6,182 bases of DNA from Gammaproteobacteria bacterium (GTDB lineage: Bacteria; Pseudomonadota; Gammaproteobacteria; GCA-002705445; GCA-002716945), in assembly GCA_002728355.1 (NCBI GenBank), contig PBXG01000003.1:47047-53228 (forward strand). The letters are read 5' to 3'. Made by a program: the position numbers and the translations under genes. Below are positions 1 to 6,182 of this stretch, one piece after another (position 1 is the first letter of the stretch; every line of letters starts with the position of its first letter). The notes beneath the pieces are model-generated. The model ran no database searches. It was not told the DNA's origin and worked only from the letters and a program-made list of their open reading frames with translations.

Positions 1-405
1 GAAGGTATTAATTTCTCACATGTATTCTCCTCGCCACTAAAGAGGGCATATTCAACAGCGATGATTCTTGCTCATGAGGATAAGATTGTCGTAGATGAGC
101 GCTTAAAAGAGAGGAGTTATGGTGATTGGTCTGCGAAAAATAAAGAGGAAGTAAAAGCAATAGAAGGAGAAGAAAATTACCGTGCAGCTAGAAGAGGATG
201 GAACACTAGTCCTCCAAATGGCGAAAGTTTAAAAGATGTAAGTATCAGAGTTAAGCCTTTCATCGAAAATCTTCCCGAGCAAGGCAACATACTTGTAGTT
301 TCTCATGGCAATACAATTAGAGCAATTTCTGTATTGTTTGGTATCAACAGTGAAGAATCTGTATCGTCATTCGAAATTAAAGTAGGGACTGTTTTAAAAG
401 TATAA
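1..405 (+). CDS. gpmA: 2,3-bisphosphoglycerate-dependent phosphoglycerate mutase, C-terminal part (5' end outside window)
   Basis: The enzyme interconverts 3- and 2-phosphoglycerate in glycolysis/gluconeogenesis, in the cytosol. Frame 1 is open from the first base, giving 134 residues. By comparison with the E. coli enzyme, about 50 residues are missing upstream, including the RHG motif with the phosphorylated His. What remains is diagnostic: SSPLKRAYST (residues 10-19), ERSYGDWS (37-44) with the catalytic Glu at 37, the RR pair (64-65), PPNGESLKD (71-79), and SHGNTIRA (101-108) with the second active-site His at 102. The ATG at position 61 is an internal Met, because the conserved SSPLKRA lies before it. 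The protein lacks the roughly 20-residue insert that the E. coli enzyme has before the GESL-like segment, so it is the short form of the family. It also ends very early, a few residues after VGTVLKV. It converges on the tRNA/msrA/rpoD block. A general histidine-phosphatase paralogue is possible but less likely given the ERSYG and PPNGESLKD motifs. Confidence 0.86.
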   Translation, partial: EGINFSHVFSSPLKRAYSTAMILAHEDKIVVDERLKERSYGDWSAKNKEEVKAIEGEENYRAARRGWNTSPPNGESLKDVSIRVKPFIENLPEQGNILVVSHGNTIRAISVLFGINSEESVSSFEIKVGTVLKV

Positions 406-430
406 ACCAGCTTTTACACTGGTCTATACT
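391..430 (-). terminator. Probable intrinsic terminator of the tRNA-msrA-rpoD transcript, overlapping the end of gpmA
   Basis: Arms 399-410 and 419-430 enclose an 8-nt loop. Read on the minus strand, AGTATAGACCAG pairs with CTGGTTTATACT over all 12 positions, with one G-U wobble. The stem runs directly into TTTAAAAC, so four T's in a row follow the last C. Read on the plus strand, the wobble becomes an A-C mismatch and no T run follows, so the signal favours minus-strand transcription. It lies about 134 nt past the tRNA 3' end and includes the gpmA stop codon. The stem is only moderately GC-rich and the T tract is short, so efficiency is uncertain. It may also protect the gpmA mRNA 3' end. 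Confidence 0.5.
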
Positions 431-451
431 AACTACGAAGGAGTATTTAAG

Positions 452-465
452 TATATTATAATATA
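452..465. repeat. Perfect 14-nt AT-only palindrome in the convergent spacer
   Basis: TATATTATAATATA reads the same on both strands. It lies between the converging gpmA and tRNA genes, where I see no gene (406-563). It contains a TATAAT hexamer, but there is no matching -35 hexamer about 17 nt away on the plus strand. Its composition is pure A/T, so chance in an AT-rich spacer is a fair explanation. Confidence 0.4.
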
Positions 466-563
466 GTTATCCAGATTTACAATATAATATTCCTAGAAAG
501 AAAAGATCATTTAATTAGCACAATAATACTAATGTAATTGTAATACATATTTTTTCGAAAATT

Positions 564-637
564 TGGGCCCGGGAGGACTCGAACCTCCGACCAATGGATT
601 ATGAGTCCACTGCTCTAACCAACTGAGCTACAGGCCC
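564..637 (-). tRNA. tRNA with CAT anticodon, most likely tRNA-Ile2 (lysidine-modified), alternatively elongator tRNA-Met
   Basis: The cloverleaf is complete. The acceptor stem GGGCCTG pairs with CGGGCCC (one G-U), the D arm reads TAGCTCAGTTGGTTAGAGCA, the anticodon stem is GTGGA/TCCAT around loop CTCATAA, and the T arm is GGAGG-TTCGAGT-CCTCC. The anticodon CAT lies at 603-601. A73 is followed by AATT, so CCA is not encoded and must be added post-transcriptionally. CAT genes can be initiator Met, elongator Met or Ile2. The 1-72 pair is a normal G-C, which argues against initiator. C4-G69 and C5-G68 are, as I recall, positive determinants for the lysidine synthetase TilS on tRNA-Ile2; E. coli elongator Met has U4 and A5. 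The variable segment TTGGTCG also matches E. coli ileX, which lies a short way downstream of rpoD in E. coli. The 5' end is 2 nt past the msrA stop, so it should be released by RNase P from the rpoD-msrA transcript. The tRNA call is near certain; the isoacceptor call is about 70%. Confidence 0.95.
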
Positions 638-639
638 TT

Positions 640-1110
640 TCAACCAAAAATGCCAGATTGTTTTTTCTTTCTGATATATTTTTGATGATATTCTTCTGCT
701 AGCCAAAATTCTTTAGCTTCTTCAATTGCAGTAACGATGCAACCATTATATTTATGCTGATTAAGGATGTTAATTTTATTCTGCGCTGACATTTTCTGAA
801 ATTCATCCAAAACAAATATTGACGATCTATATTGAGTGCCAAAATCTGGACCTTGTCTATTAAGTTGCGTAGGATCATGTATATCAAAAAATATATCTAA
901 AAGGCTGTCATATGTTATTTTTTCTTCATTATAATGAACTCTTACCGCTTCGGCATGATTAGTGTTTCCTTCACATACATCTTGATATGTTGGACTAGAC
1001 GTCTTGCCTCCTATATAACCAACTTCAGTTTCTACTACTCCATCAGTAGATAAAAACTTTTCTTCAATACCCCAAAAACATCCGGCAGCAAATATAGCAG
1101 TCTTAGTCAT
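640..1110 (-). CDS. msrA: Peptide-methionine (S)-S-oxide reductase
   Basis: This 156-residue cytosolic repair enzyme reduces the S epimer of methionine sulfoxide in oxidised proteins and is recycled by thioredoxin. The signature GCFWG lies at 10-14 with the nucleophilic Cys11. The active-site Glu is at 54 in [11 protein letters not shown], and [19 protein letters not shown] (78-96) carries the conserved Asp89 and Tyr94 of the sulfoxide pocket. EEYHQKY (139-145) is the usual C-terminal landmark. The length matches the compact form of the family. The only other cysteines are Cys46 and Cys124. The Cys-containing C-terminal tail used for resolution in E. coli MsrA is absent, so recycling may use one of these two or act directly on Cys11. 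The start ATG overlaps the last codons of rpoD (ATGACTAA shared), with a weak GAAGAG Shine-Dalgarno 11 nt upstream inside rpoD, so translational coupling is likely. The TGA stop is 2 nt before the tRNA. Confidence 0.96.
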   Translation of the reverse strand: MTKTAIFAAGCFWGIEEKFLSTDGVVETEVGYIGGKTSSPTYQDVCEGNTNHAEAVRVHYNEEKITYDSLLDIFFDIHDPTQLNRQGPDFGTQYRSSIFVLDEFQKMSAQNKINILNQHKYNGCIVTAIEEAKEFWLAEEYHQKYIRKKKQSGIFG

Positions 1111-2995
1111 TATCCAAAAAGCTCTTCAGGTTATGTGCTCTAGAAGGATGACGTAGTTTTCTGAGAGCTTTGGCCTCAATCTGCCTTATACGTTCTCTCG
1201 TAACATCAAACTGTTTTCCTACTTCTTCTAATGTATGATCAGTATTCATATCAATACCAAACCTCATTCTTAAAACTTTTGCTTCTCTCGGCGTTAAGCT
1301 AGAAAGTATTTCTCTCGTAGACTCTGATAACCCGCTATTAATAGTCTCATCCAATGGCTTCTCCGCATTTTCATCCTCAATAAAGTCACCTAAATGCGAG
1401 TCTTCATCATCCCCAACTGGTGATTCCATTGAAATAGGTTCTTTAGCAATTTTGAGAACACGTCTTACCTTATCTTCTGGCATATCCATATGAATTGCCA
1501 GTTCCTCTGGAGTTGCCTCTTTACCATTCTCCTGAAGAAGTTTTCTTTGTATACGATTTAATTTATTTATGGTTTCAATCATATGAACAGGTATACGAAT
1601 AGTTCTAGCTTGGTCCGCAATAGACCTTGTAATAGCTTGTCTTATCCACCATGTTGCATAAGTTGAAAATTTATATCCTCTTCTATATTCGAATTTATCG
1701 ACAGCTTTCATGAGTCCAATATTTCCCTCTTGTATAAGATCTAAGAACTGTAAGCCTCTATTGGTATATTTTTTTGCAATAGATATTACTAATCTCAAGT
1801 TAGCTTCGACCATCTCTTTTTTAGCATTTCTTTCTTTTAGCTCTCCAATAATTCTATCTTTGTTAATTTTTTTAATCTCCTGGATTGTAATATCTTGATT
1901 ATGTTCTATTGATTTGAGTTTTTTTTCATATTTTGATACTAAATTTTTTATAACCTCTAATTCTTTCTTGTCTATTTTTGATTTCTTAATTAATTCGTCC
2001 GTAAAGGATAAATCCGAAGTCCCATCTTTAAGATAGCCAATTATTAATTTTCGGCTTGCTTTCAAATCTTCAGTACATATCTTAAGCACTTCTTTTTCAC
2101 ACTTAGCAATGGCCATAGTAAAACGCTCTATTCTTTGAGTAAGTTTCTCTTTAAATAAGCTTGTAAATTTGAAATTAGACATTTTCAATTTAATTTCATT
2201 AAGAACTTTCTTGTATTTTTTAACTCCTTTACTTTTATATGTTACATACTCAAGGTATAACCCATTAATCTCATTTACCGAGGAAATTACCAAATCTTTT
2301 TCAATAGTGGTATCTATCACTTCTTCATCTTCATCGTCAACATTATTCTCATTATCGGCGACATCATCTTCATCCTCCTCATCTTTGGTGCTGTTGTTAA
2401 GCAGCTTATCATTAGCTGGGATTTGTTCTGTTTTAAATTCATCATCACTGTCTTTTTTAATATCTAATATATAATCTGAAATAAGTGAATCAATCTCGTC
2501 CTCATTTTCTATGTTCTCAAAAACTTCTGTGAAAAATGACACTGATTCAGGGAACATCTGTATTGCTTCATATACAAGTCTTTGACCTTCTTCAATTTTT
2601 TTTGCGATGACAATCTCTCCGGCCCTATTTAATAATTCAACAGTACCCATCTCTCTCATATACATCCTCACAGGATCAGATGTTCTTCCAAATTCTTCAT
2701 CAAGGTTTGATAGCACCTCAACGGCTTCATCTACAGTAATATCACTATCTTCATCATCACTTATCTCATCATCGTTGAGTATTGGTTCACTGACGGCGTC
2801 CTTAGAAGAATCAACAACCTTGATTTTGAGATCCGTTATTATTTTAGTGATTTGGTCAATTTGATCTTGGTCAAACTGATTATTGGGTAACAAGTCGCTT
2901 ATATCAGAAACAGTCAGGTAAGTTTGCTTCCTGCCTTTCTCAATAAGTTCTTCTATTTTTTTCTGTTTATTCTTTGGTAAATTTGTGCCGGTCAT
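1103..2995 (-). CDS. rpoD: RNA polymerase primary (housekeeping) sigma-70 factor RpoD
   Basis: This 630-residue protein directs core RNA polymerase to housekeeping promoters. Its length is close to the E. coli protein's 613. Domain order: region 1.1 (about 10-95, with the GRKQTYLT landmark at 21-28); region 1.2 ([15 protein letters not shown], 103-117); a long non-conserved insert (about 136-380); regions 2.1-2.4 (about 393-468), with WWIRQAIT (449-456) for -10 recognition and melting; region 3 (about 470-550, including [14 protein letters not shown]); and region 4 (about 560-620), whose helix-turn-helix [20 protein letters not shown] (589-608) reads the -35. The insert contains an Asp/Glu-rich low-complexity tract (about 205-226), as in gammaproteobacterial RpoD. 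The ATG aligns well with the E. coli N-terminus, but the short leader has no Shine-Dalgarno sequence. Its upstream neighbour is a divergent redox gene rather than dnaG, so the classical rpsU-dnaG-rpoD operon is broken here. Its 3' end is fused by overlap to msrA. Confidence 0.98.
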   Translation of the reverse strand: MTGTNLPKNKQKKIEELIEKGRKQTYLTVSDISDLLPNNQFDQDQIDQITKIITDLKIKVVDSSKDAVSEPILNDDEISDDEDSDITVDEAVEVLSNLDEEFGRTSDPVRMYMREMGTVELLNRAGEIVIAKKIEEGQRLVYEAIQMFPESVSFFTEVFENIENEDEIDSLISDYILDIKKDSDDEFKTEQIPANDKLLNNSTKDEEDEDDVADNENNVDDEDEEVIDTTIEKDLVISSVNEINGLYLEYVTYKSKGVKKYKKVLNEIKLKMSNFKFTSLFKEKLTQRIERFTMAIAKCEKEVLKICTEDLKASRKLIIGYLKDGTSDLSFTDELIKKSKIDKKELEVIKNLVSKYEKKLKSIEHNQDITIQEIKKINKDRIIGELKERNAKKEMVEANLRLVISIAKKYTNRGLQFLDLIQEGNIGLMKAVDKFEYRRGYKFSTYATWWIRQAITRSIADQARTIRIPVHMIETINKLNRIQRKLLQENGKEATPEELAIHMDMPEDKVRRVLKIAKEPISMESPVGDDEDSHLGDFIEDENAEKPLDETINSGLSESTREILSSLTPREAKVLRMRFGIDMNTDHTLEEVGKQFDVTRERIRQIEAKALRKLRHPSRAHNLKSFLDND

Positions 2996-3015
2996 GTGGT
3001 ACTATATATAAAAAG

Positions 3016-3033
3016 TGATGTATTATAACATCA
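3016..3033. promoter_or_regulatory. Inverted repeat centred on the rpoD -10 (possible operator)
   Basis: TGATGT (3016-3021) and ACATCA (3028-3033) are perfect reverse complements. The six bases between them are exactly the predicted rpoD -10 hexamer. A dimeric regulator binding here would block open-complex formation at rpoD and could also affect the divergent operon. The arms are only 6 bp, and part of the match (CA on the plus strand, TG on the minus) coincides with the extended -10 element, so it may simply reflect the promoter plus chance. I cannot name a regulator. Confidence 0.35.
3022..3030 (-). promoter_or_regulatory. Extended -10 promoter for rpoD
   Basis: The minus strand reads TGTTATAAT: a consensus TATAAT preceded by TG plus one base, the extended -10 arrangement recognised by sigma-70 region 3.0 without a good -35. 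At the right distance upstream I see only TTTAAT-like sequence, a poor -35, which fits an extended -10 promoter. Transcription would begin near 3015, giving a leader of about 20 nt before the rpoD ATG. If sigma-70 holoenzyme uses it, rpoD is autoregulated in the simple sense of being transcribed by its own product. Confidence 0.6.
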
Positions 3034-3085
3034 TCATATTCAATATTAAAACAACAAATTATTGATATTTATATCATAATTGACT

Positions 3086-3093
3086 AAAGAGGG
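3086..3093 (+). promoter_or_regulatory. Shine-Dalgarno sequence of the redoxin gene, unusually distant
   Basis: AAAGAGGG is a purine-rich match to the anti-Shine-Dalgarno, but 17 nt separate it from the ATG at 3111. An in-frame TGA at 3081-3083 and the absence of ATG, GTG or TTG in between leave 3111 as the only sensible start. The excess distance is explained by the adjacent 8-bp duplication; removing one copy would give 9 nt. I see no convincing promoter for this operon in the 115-bp divergent region. Confidence 0.5.
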
Positions 3094-3109
3094 TTATTCA
3101 ATTATTCAA
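3094..3109 (+). repeat. Perfect tandem duplication of TTATTCAA between Shine-Dalgarno and start codon
   Basis: TTATTCAA at 3094-3101 is repeated immediately at 3102-3109, filling the space between AAAGAGGG and the redoxin ATG (one further A precedes the ATG). Slippage during replication is the simplest origin. It lengthens the ribosome-binding spacer from 9 to 17 nt and could lower expression of the first gene of the operon. Confidence 0.8.
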
Positions 3110-3110
3110 A

Positions 3111-3668
3111 ATGGTCGAGTTATCAACACCTGTTTGTGAATTTGGTCAAAAACCGCACGATTTTAGCTTAAAAGGAGTCGATGGACAAGAATGGTCACTA
3201 GATAAGTGCTATGGCAGCAAGGGTATTCTGATAATGTTCATATGCAACCATTGTCCCTATGTATTAGCAATATTAGATAAATTAGTGGTTGAAACAGATG
3301 TCCTGCAAACAAAGGGTATTGGGGTTGTTGCAATAAACCCTAATGATAACCCATCATATCCTGATGACTCCTTTGATAATATGATAATCACAAGCAAAAA
3401 ATATGGATTTGGATTTCCATATTTGATTGACGAAACACAACAAATCGCAAAAAACTATGGCGCAGTCTGCACCCCCGACTTTTATGGGTTTAATTCCTCA
3501 AGAGAACTTCAGTATCGAGGTAGATTTGATGATCGCGGCTCACAGAAAAATTATAATCCAAATCAAAGCGATTTATTTAAAGCAATGTTTCAGATTTCAA
3601 GAACTGGGAATGGACCAAAAAATCAAGTATCTAGCATAGGTTGTTCAATCAAATGGAGAAAAGAATAA
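3111..3668 (+). CDS. Thioredoxin-fold, peroxiredoxin-like redoxin family protein (AhpC/TSA-type, PRX_like1 type)
   Basis: This 185-residue protein has a thioredoxin fold and no visible signal peptide or membrane segment, so it is probably cytosolic. PHDFSL (15-20) is the usual entry into an AhpC/TSA domain. FICNHCPYV (43-51) is the family signature and carries a CxxC-like pair, Cys45 and Cys48. GIGVVAINPND (69-79) and the DETQQIAKNYGAVCTPDFYGF run (107-127) follow, with Cys120 and the cis-Pro site at Pro122. The C-terminus keeps GCSIKW (177-182) with Cys178. These motifs match a widespread family annotated only as thioredoxin family or redoxin protein. The substrate is unknown to me; peroxide reduction or thiol-disulfide exchange are plausible. 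It opens the rightward operon, with tkt starting 4 nt after its stop. It is divergent from rpoD, whose partner msrA needs thioredoxin-type reductant, though a direct link is only inference. Confidence 0.88.
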   Translation: MVELSTPVCEFGQKPHDFSLKGVDGQEWSLDKCYGSKGILIMFICNHCPYVLAILDKLVVETDVLQTKGIGVVAINPNDNPSYPDDSFDNMIITSKKYGFGFPYLIDETQQIAKNYGAVCTPDFYGFNSSRELQYRGRFDDRGSQKNYNPNQSDLFKAMFQISRTGNGPKNQVSSIGCSIKWRKE

Positions 3669-3672
3669 TTAC

Positions 3673-5670
3673 ATGATATCAAATCCAATATCAAACGCTG
3701 TGAGATTTTTAAGCGCTGATGCAGTGCAAAAAGCAAAATCCGGACATCCTGGAGCTCCGATGGGTATGGCGGACATAGCGAACGTTTTATGGAGAAAATA
3801 TTTAAAGCATAATCCTCTCAATCCTAATTGGATGAATCGTGATAGATTTATACTTTCAAATGGACACGGTTCCATGCTTTTATACTCATTACTGCATTTG
3901 ACAGGTTATAAAATATCTATGAAGGACATAATGAGTTTTAGACAGCTGCACTCGATTACTCCTGGTCACCCAGAATGTGATATTACGCCAGGCGTTGAGA
4001 CAACTACTGGACCATTGGGACAGGGTTTAGCAAATGGGGTAGGAATGGCCATTGCAGAAAAATCTTTAGCTGACGAGTTCAACAAACCCGGTTTAAATAT
4101 CATTGATCATCGAACTTTTGTCTTTGCAGGCGATGGCTGTCTTATGGAAGGTATTTCTCATGAGGCATGTTCGCTTGCAGGAACACTTTCTCTCAGCAAG
4201 TTAATAGTTTTTTATGATATGAACAATATTTCAATTGATGGAGATACTTCTTTGGCTTTTACAGAAAATGTTTATACAAGATTTAAATCTTATGGCTGGA
4301 ATGTAATTAATAATATTGATGGACATAACATACAGCAAATTGATAAGTCAATTAAGGCAGCAATTAGAGAGAAAAATAAACCTACGCTTCTTTGTATGAA
4401 AACAAAAATTGGTTTTGGGTCACCGAACAAACAAGGAACAGCATCAGTTCATGGTGCTCCGCTTGGCGATGAGGAATTGTCTTTGGCAAGACAAAATTTA
4501 AAATGGAATTTTAAACCTTTTGTGATACCAAAAGAAATTTATGACAAATGGGATTGTAAAACTAAAGGCTCTAGACTTGAAAAGAATTGGAACCAAATGT
4601 TCAACTCTTATAAGAAAAAATATCCAAAACAATTTAGCGAACTACAAAGGAGAAAAAAATCACGTATAAAGAGCTCCATTCCTAAGATACTAATGAATTT
4701 TAAGGTAGACAAGGATAAGTCGATAGCGACAAGAAAATGTTCTCAGATGGTGTTAGAACGTATAGGAGAACATGTACCTGAACTTATTGGAGGCTCGGCA
4801 GATTTGAAAGATTCAAATCTTGCATACTGGTCTAAATCTCTACCATTTATGGCTAAATCATATAGTGGAAAATATTTGCATTATGGTGTTAGAGAATTTG
4901 CTATGTCGGCTATTAGTAATGGAATATCTCTGTATGGAGGTTTCAGACCTTATGCAAGTACATTTTTAATTTTCTCGGAGTACGCTAAAAATGGGATCAG
5001 AATGTCATCTATAATGCATCAACCAGTAATTTATATTTTCACTCATGATTCTATTGGTTTAGGCGAAGATGGCCCAACTCATCAAGCAGTTGAGCAGATG
5101 AATTCTCTGCGGTTAATTCCTAAAATGTCACTGTGGAGACCCGCTGATCTCACAGAGACGGCGGTATCATGGAACATGATGTTACATAAACAGGATGGTC
5201 CGTCATCAATCGTCTTATCACGACAATCACTTCCTCAGATTCATAGAACCGAGCAGCAGAAAAAAAATATAACTAGAGGAGGTTATATTATTTTTGAACC
5301 TAAAAATAAATTAAACGGCATAATTATATCTACAGGATCAGAACTATACATCAGTATAAATGCTGCTAAGGAATTGGAAAAAGATAAAATATTCGTCAGA
5401 GTTGTGTCAATGCCATGTATTGAGACTTTTCTAACTCAGTCTAAATCTTACCGCAACAAAGTATTGACTGATACTAAAAATATACTTGCAGTGGAGGCAG
5501 GTGTAGGTGATTGCTGGGACAAGTTTATAGGTAAAGACGGTGATAAAGTAGTTATGACTACCTTTGGTCTATCAGCACCTGGTGATGATGTAATGAGTTA
5601 TTTTGGATTTAGCTCAAAAAATATAATCTCAAGAATGAAAAAACTAATTAACAAAAATAGGAAAAAGTAA
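3673..5670 (+). CDS. tkt: Transketolase
   Basis: This thiamine-diphosphate enzyme of the non-oxidative pentose phosphate pathway moves two-carbon units between ketose and aldose phosphates and yields glyceraldehyde 3-phosphate. The 665 residues match the full family length. The N-terminal PP domain has [11 protein letters not shown] (21-31; His25 binds substrate), SNGHGS (62-67; His65), GDGCLMEG (153-160) with metal ligand Asp154, and [10 protein letters not shown] (181-190) with Asn184. His260 lies in VHGAPLGD. The Pyr domain has GGSADL (373-378) and HYGVREF (403-409), whose Glu408 corresponds to the catalytic Glu that activates the cofactor. [15 protein letters not shown] (457-471) contains His458 and His470, and Arg517 lies in SRQSLPQ. 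The C-terminal domain (about 530-665) includes STGSE and VRVVSMP. All catalytic positions look intact. The E. coli YDDN segment reads YDMN here, next to the metal ligand. The start ATG is 4 nt past the redoxin stop, with GGAGA at 3655-3659 inside that gene, 13 nt upstream. The stop overlaps the gap start. Confidence 0.98.
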   Translation: MISNPISNAVRFLSADAVQKAKSGHPGAPMGMADIANVLWRKYLKHNPLNPNWMNRDRFILSNGHGSMLLYSLLHLTGYKISMKDIMSFRQLHSITPGHPECDITPGVETTTGPLGQGLANGVGMAIAEKSLADEFNKPGLNIIDHRTFVFAGDGCLMEGISHEACSLAGTLSLSKLIVFYDMNNISIDGDTSLAFTENVYTRFKSYGWNVINNIDGHNIQQIDKSIKAAIREKNKPTLLCMKTKIGFGSPNKQGTASVHGAPLGDEELSLARQNLKWNFKPFVIPKEIYDKWDCKTKGSRLEKNWNQMFNSYKKKYPKQFSELQRRKKSRIKSSIPKILMNFKVDKDKSIATRKCSQMVLERIGEHVPELIGGSADLKDSNLAYWSKSLPFMAKSYSGKYLHYGVREFAMSAISNGISLYGGFRPYASTFLIFSEYAKNGIRMSSIMHQPVIYIFTHDSIGLGEDGPTHQAVEQMNSLRLIPKMSLWRPADLTETAVSWNMMLHKQDGPSSIVLSRQSLPQIHRTEQQKKNITRGGYIIFEPKNKLNGIIISTGSELYISINAAKELEKDKIFVRVVSMPCIETFLTQSKSYRNKVLTDTKNILAVEAGVGDCWDKFIGKDGDKVVMTTFGLSAPGDDVMSYFGFSSKNIISRMKKLINKNRKK

Positions 5671-6182
5671 TGACTATAAATGTGGCTATAAATGGGTTTG
5701 GAAGAATAGGTAGAAATATTCTTCGTGCAAAATATGAAAATGAGGAATACTCCGATATAAAAATTGTAGCTATAAATGATTTGGGAAATAGCGAGACTAA
5801 CGCACACTTATTACAGTACGATACAGCTCATGGAAAATTTAAACTTGATGTTAAATCTGAAAAAAATAAAATTATAGTAGATAATTCAGATGAAATTTCT
5901 GTGTATAGTGAGAGAGATCCATCTAATTTGCCATGGAAAAAATTATCTGTGGATATAGTGCTAGAATGTACTGGTTTTTTTGCATCAAAGTCACTATCAT
6001 CAGCACATATTACCGCCGGTGCTAAAAAAGTCATTATATCCGCTCCAGCAAAAGAGGTAGATGCTACTATAGTATATGGAGTGAATCATGACATATTAAA
6101 CGAATCTCACACCGTCATCTCTAACGCTTCTTGTACAACAAATTGTCTTGCTACTCTGATTAATAATATTCATAAAGAATTT
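5670..6182 (+). CDS. gap: Type I glyceraldehyde-3-phosphate dehydrogenase, N-terminal half (3' end outside window)
   Basis: The enzyme oxidatively phosphorylates glyceraldehyde 3-phosphate to 1,3-bisphosphoglycerate with NAD(P), cytosolic. The 171 visible residues are about half the usual 330-335, and the frame is open to the last base. NGFGRIGR (8-15) is the Rossmann dinucleotide loop. Asp37 in AINDLG ends the second strand and suggests a preference for NAD. The run [30 protein letters not shown] and [17 protein letters not shown] are family landmarks. [11 protein letters not shown] (151-161) is the active site, with nucleophilic Cys155. The [18 protein letters not shown] type differs from E. 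coli GapA and resembles the gap genes of many other proteobacteria. The start ATG shares its A with the tkt stop (TAATG), and AGGA lies 7 nt upstream (5659-5662), so coupled translation with tkt is likely. In related operons pgk usually follows. Confidence 0.97.
   Translation, partial: MTINVAINGFGRIGRNILRAKYENEEYSDIKIVAINDLGNSETNAHLLQYDTAHGKFKLDVKSEKNKIIVDNSDEISVYSERDPSNLPWKKLSVDIVLECTGFFASKSLSSAHITAGAKKVIISAPAKEVDATIVYGVNHDILNESHTVISNASCTTNCLATLINNIHKEF

Noticed and set aside
61..63. ATG as the gpmA start codon
   Set aside because: The frame is open upstream to base 1 and encodes the conserved SSPLKRAYSTA segment before this Met, so the gene is simply cut by the window edge.
457..490. Two TATAAT motifs in the convergent spacer as promoters of a small RNA
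   Set aside because: For the first I looked for and found no -35-like hexamer at 16-18 nt. In this AT-rich spacer TATAAT is expected by chance, and no RNA structure follows.
549..566. TTTTCGAAAA just past the tRNA as its terminator
   Set aside because: It is a loopless AT palindrome with a single central CG, too weak for an intrinsic terminator. The hairpin at 399-430 is a better candidate.
2169..2474. Plus-strand open frame rich in serine, opposite rpoD
   Set aside because: The serine runs are the antisense of the Asp/Glu-rich tract of RpoD (GAT/GAA codons read backwards as ATC/TTC and TCA/TCT in other frames). There is no independent domain or ribosome-binding site.
1710..2864. Further plus-strand frames at 1710-1898 and 2607-2864
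   Set aside because: Both lie entirely inside rpoD, look like low-complexity antisense and match no family.
3062..3090. TTGATA at 3062 and CATAAT at 3075 as promoter of the redoxin operon
   Set aside because: The two elements are only 7 nt apart, and neither finds a good partner at 16-18 nt, so I do not call a promoter.
3669..3875. Minus-strand frame over the start of tkt
   Set aside because: It is antisense to the highly conserved SGHPGAPMG and SNGHGS region of transketolase; no own signals.
5598..6034. Minus-strand frames at 5598-5807 and 5828-6034, the first with hydrophobic stretches
   Set aside because: They are shadows of the tkt end and gap. The hydrophobic look comes from AT-rich antisense of Lys/Asn codons.

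Overview
The window is an AT-rich stretch of ordinary bacterial housekeeping DNA. The primary sigma factor, the MsrA, the transketolase and the GAPDH all read as proteobacterial. The sigma factor's regions 1.2, 3 and 4 ([15 protein letters not shown] near residue 103, [14 protein letters not shown] near 528, [20 protein letters not shown] near 583) and its C-terminus look gamma- or betaproteobacterial rather than alphaproteobacterial. The tkt-gap order is also familiar from gammaproteobacteria. My best guess is a low-GC gammaproteobacterium, such as a marine streamlined lineage or a symbiont. That is inference from memory, not a tree. One feature sits awkwardly with it: the single tRNA gene does not encode its 3' CCA.

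Layout, left to right. At 1-405 (+) is the C-terminal part of a phosphoglycerate mutase whose start lies outside the window. It converges on a leftward block on the minus strand: rpoD (2995-1103), msrA (1110-640) and a CAU-anticodon tRNA (637-564). The block is extremely compact. msrA starts inside the last codons of rpoD (8-nt overlap), and the tRNA begins 2 nt after the msrA stop. A 12-bp hairpin at 399-430 is better formed in the minus-strand transcript and is followed there by TTTT, so it probably ends the rpoD-msrA-tRNA transcript inside the end of the mutase gene.

A 115-bp divergent region (2996-3110) carries an extended -10 promoter for rpoD, centred in a perfect inverted repeat. It also carries the leader of a rightward operon: a peroxiredoxin-like thioredoxin-fold protein (3111-3668), transketolase tkt (3673-5670) and GAPDH gap (from 5670, cut by the window end). 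The spacers are 4 nt and a 1-nt overlap.

Functionally, gpmA, tkt and gap belong to lower glycolysis/gluconeogenesis and the non-oxidative pentose phosphate pathway, linked by glyceraldehyde 3-phosphate. MsrA and the thioredoxin-fold protein are redox or repair proteins. RpoD and the tRNA are core information-processing genes. I found no mobile element, CRISPR array, phage gene, defence gene or novel multi-gene system. The points worth a second look are architectural: sigma factor/MsrA/tRNA coupling, the identity of the CAU tRNA, the asymmetric terminator, the palindrome over the rpoD -10, and an 8-bp tandem duplication that pushes a Shine-Dalgarno sequence away from its start codon.
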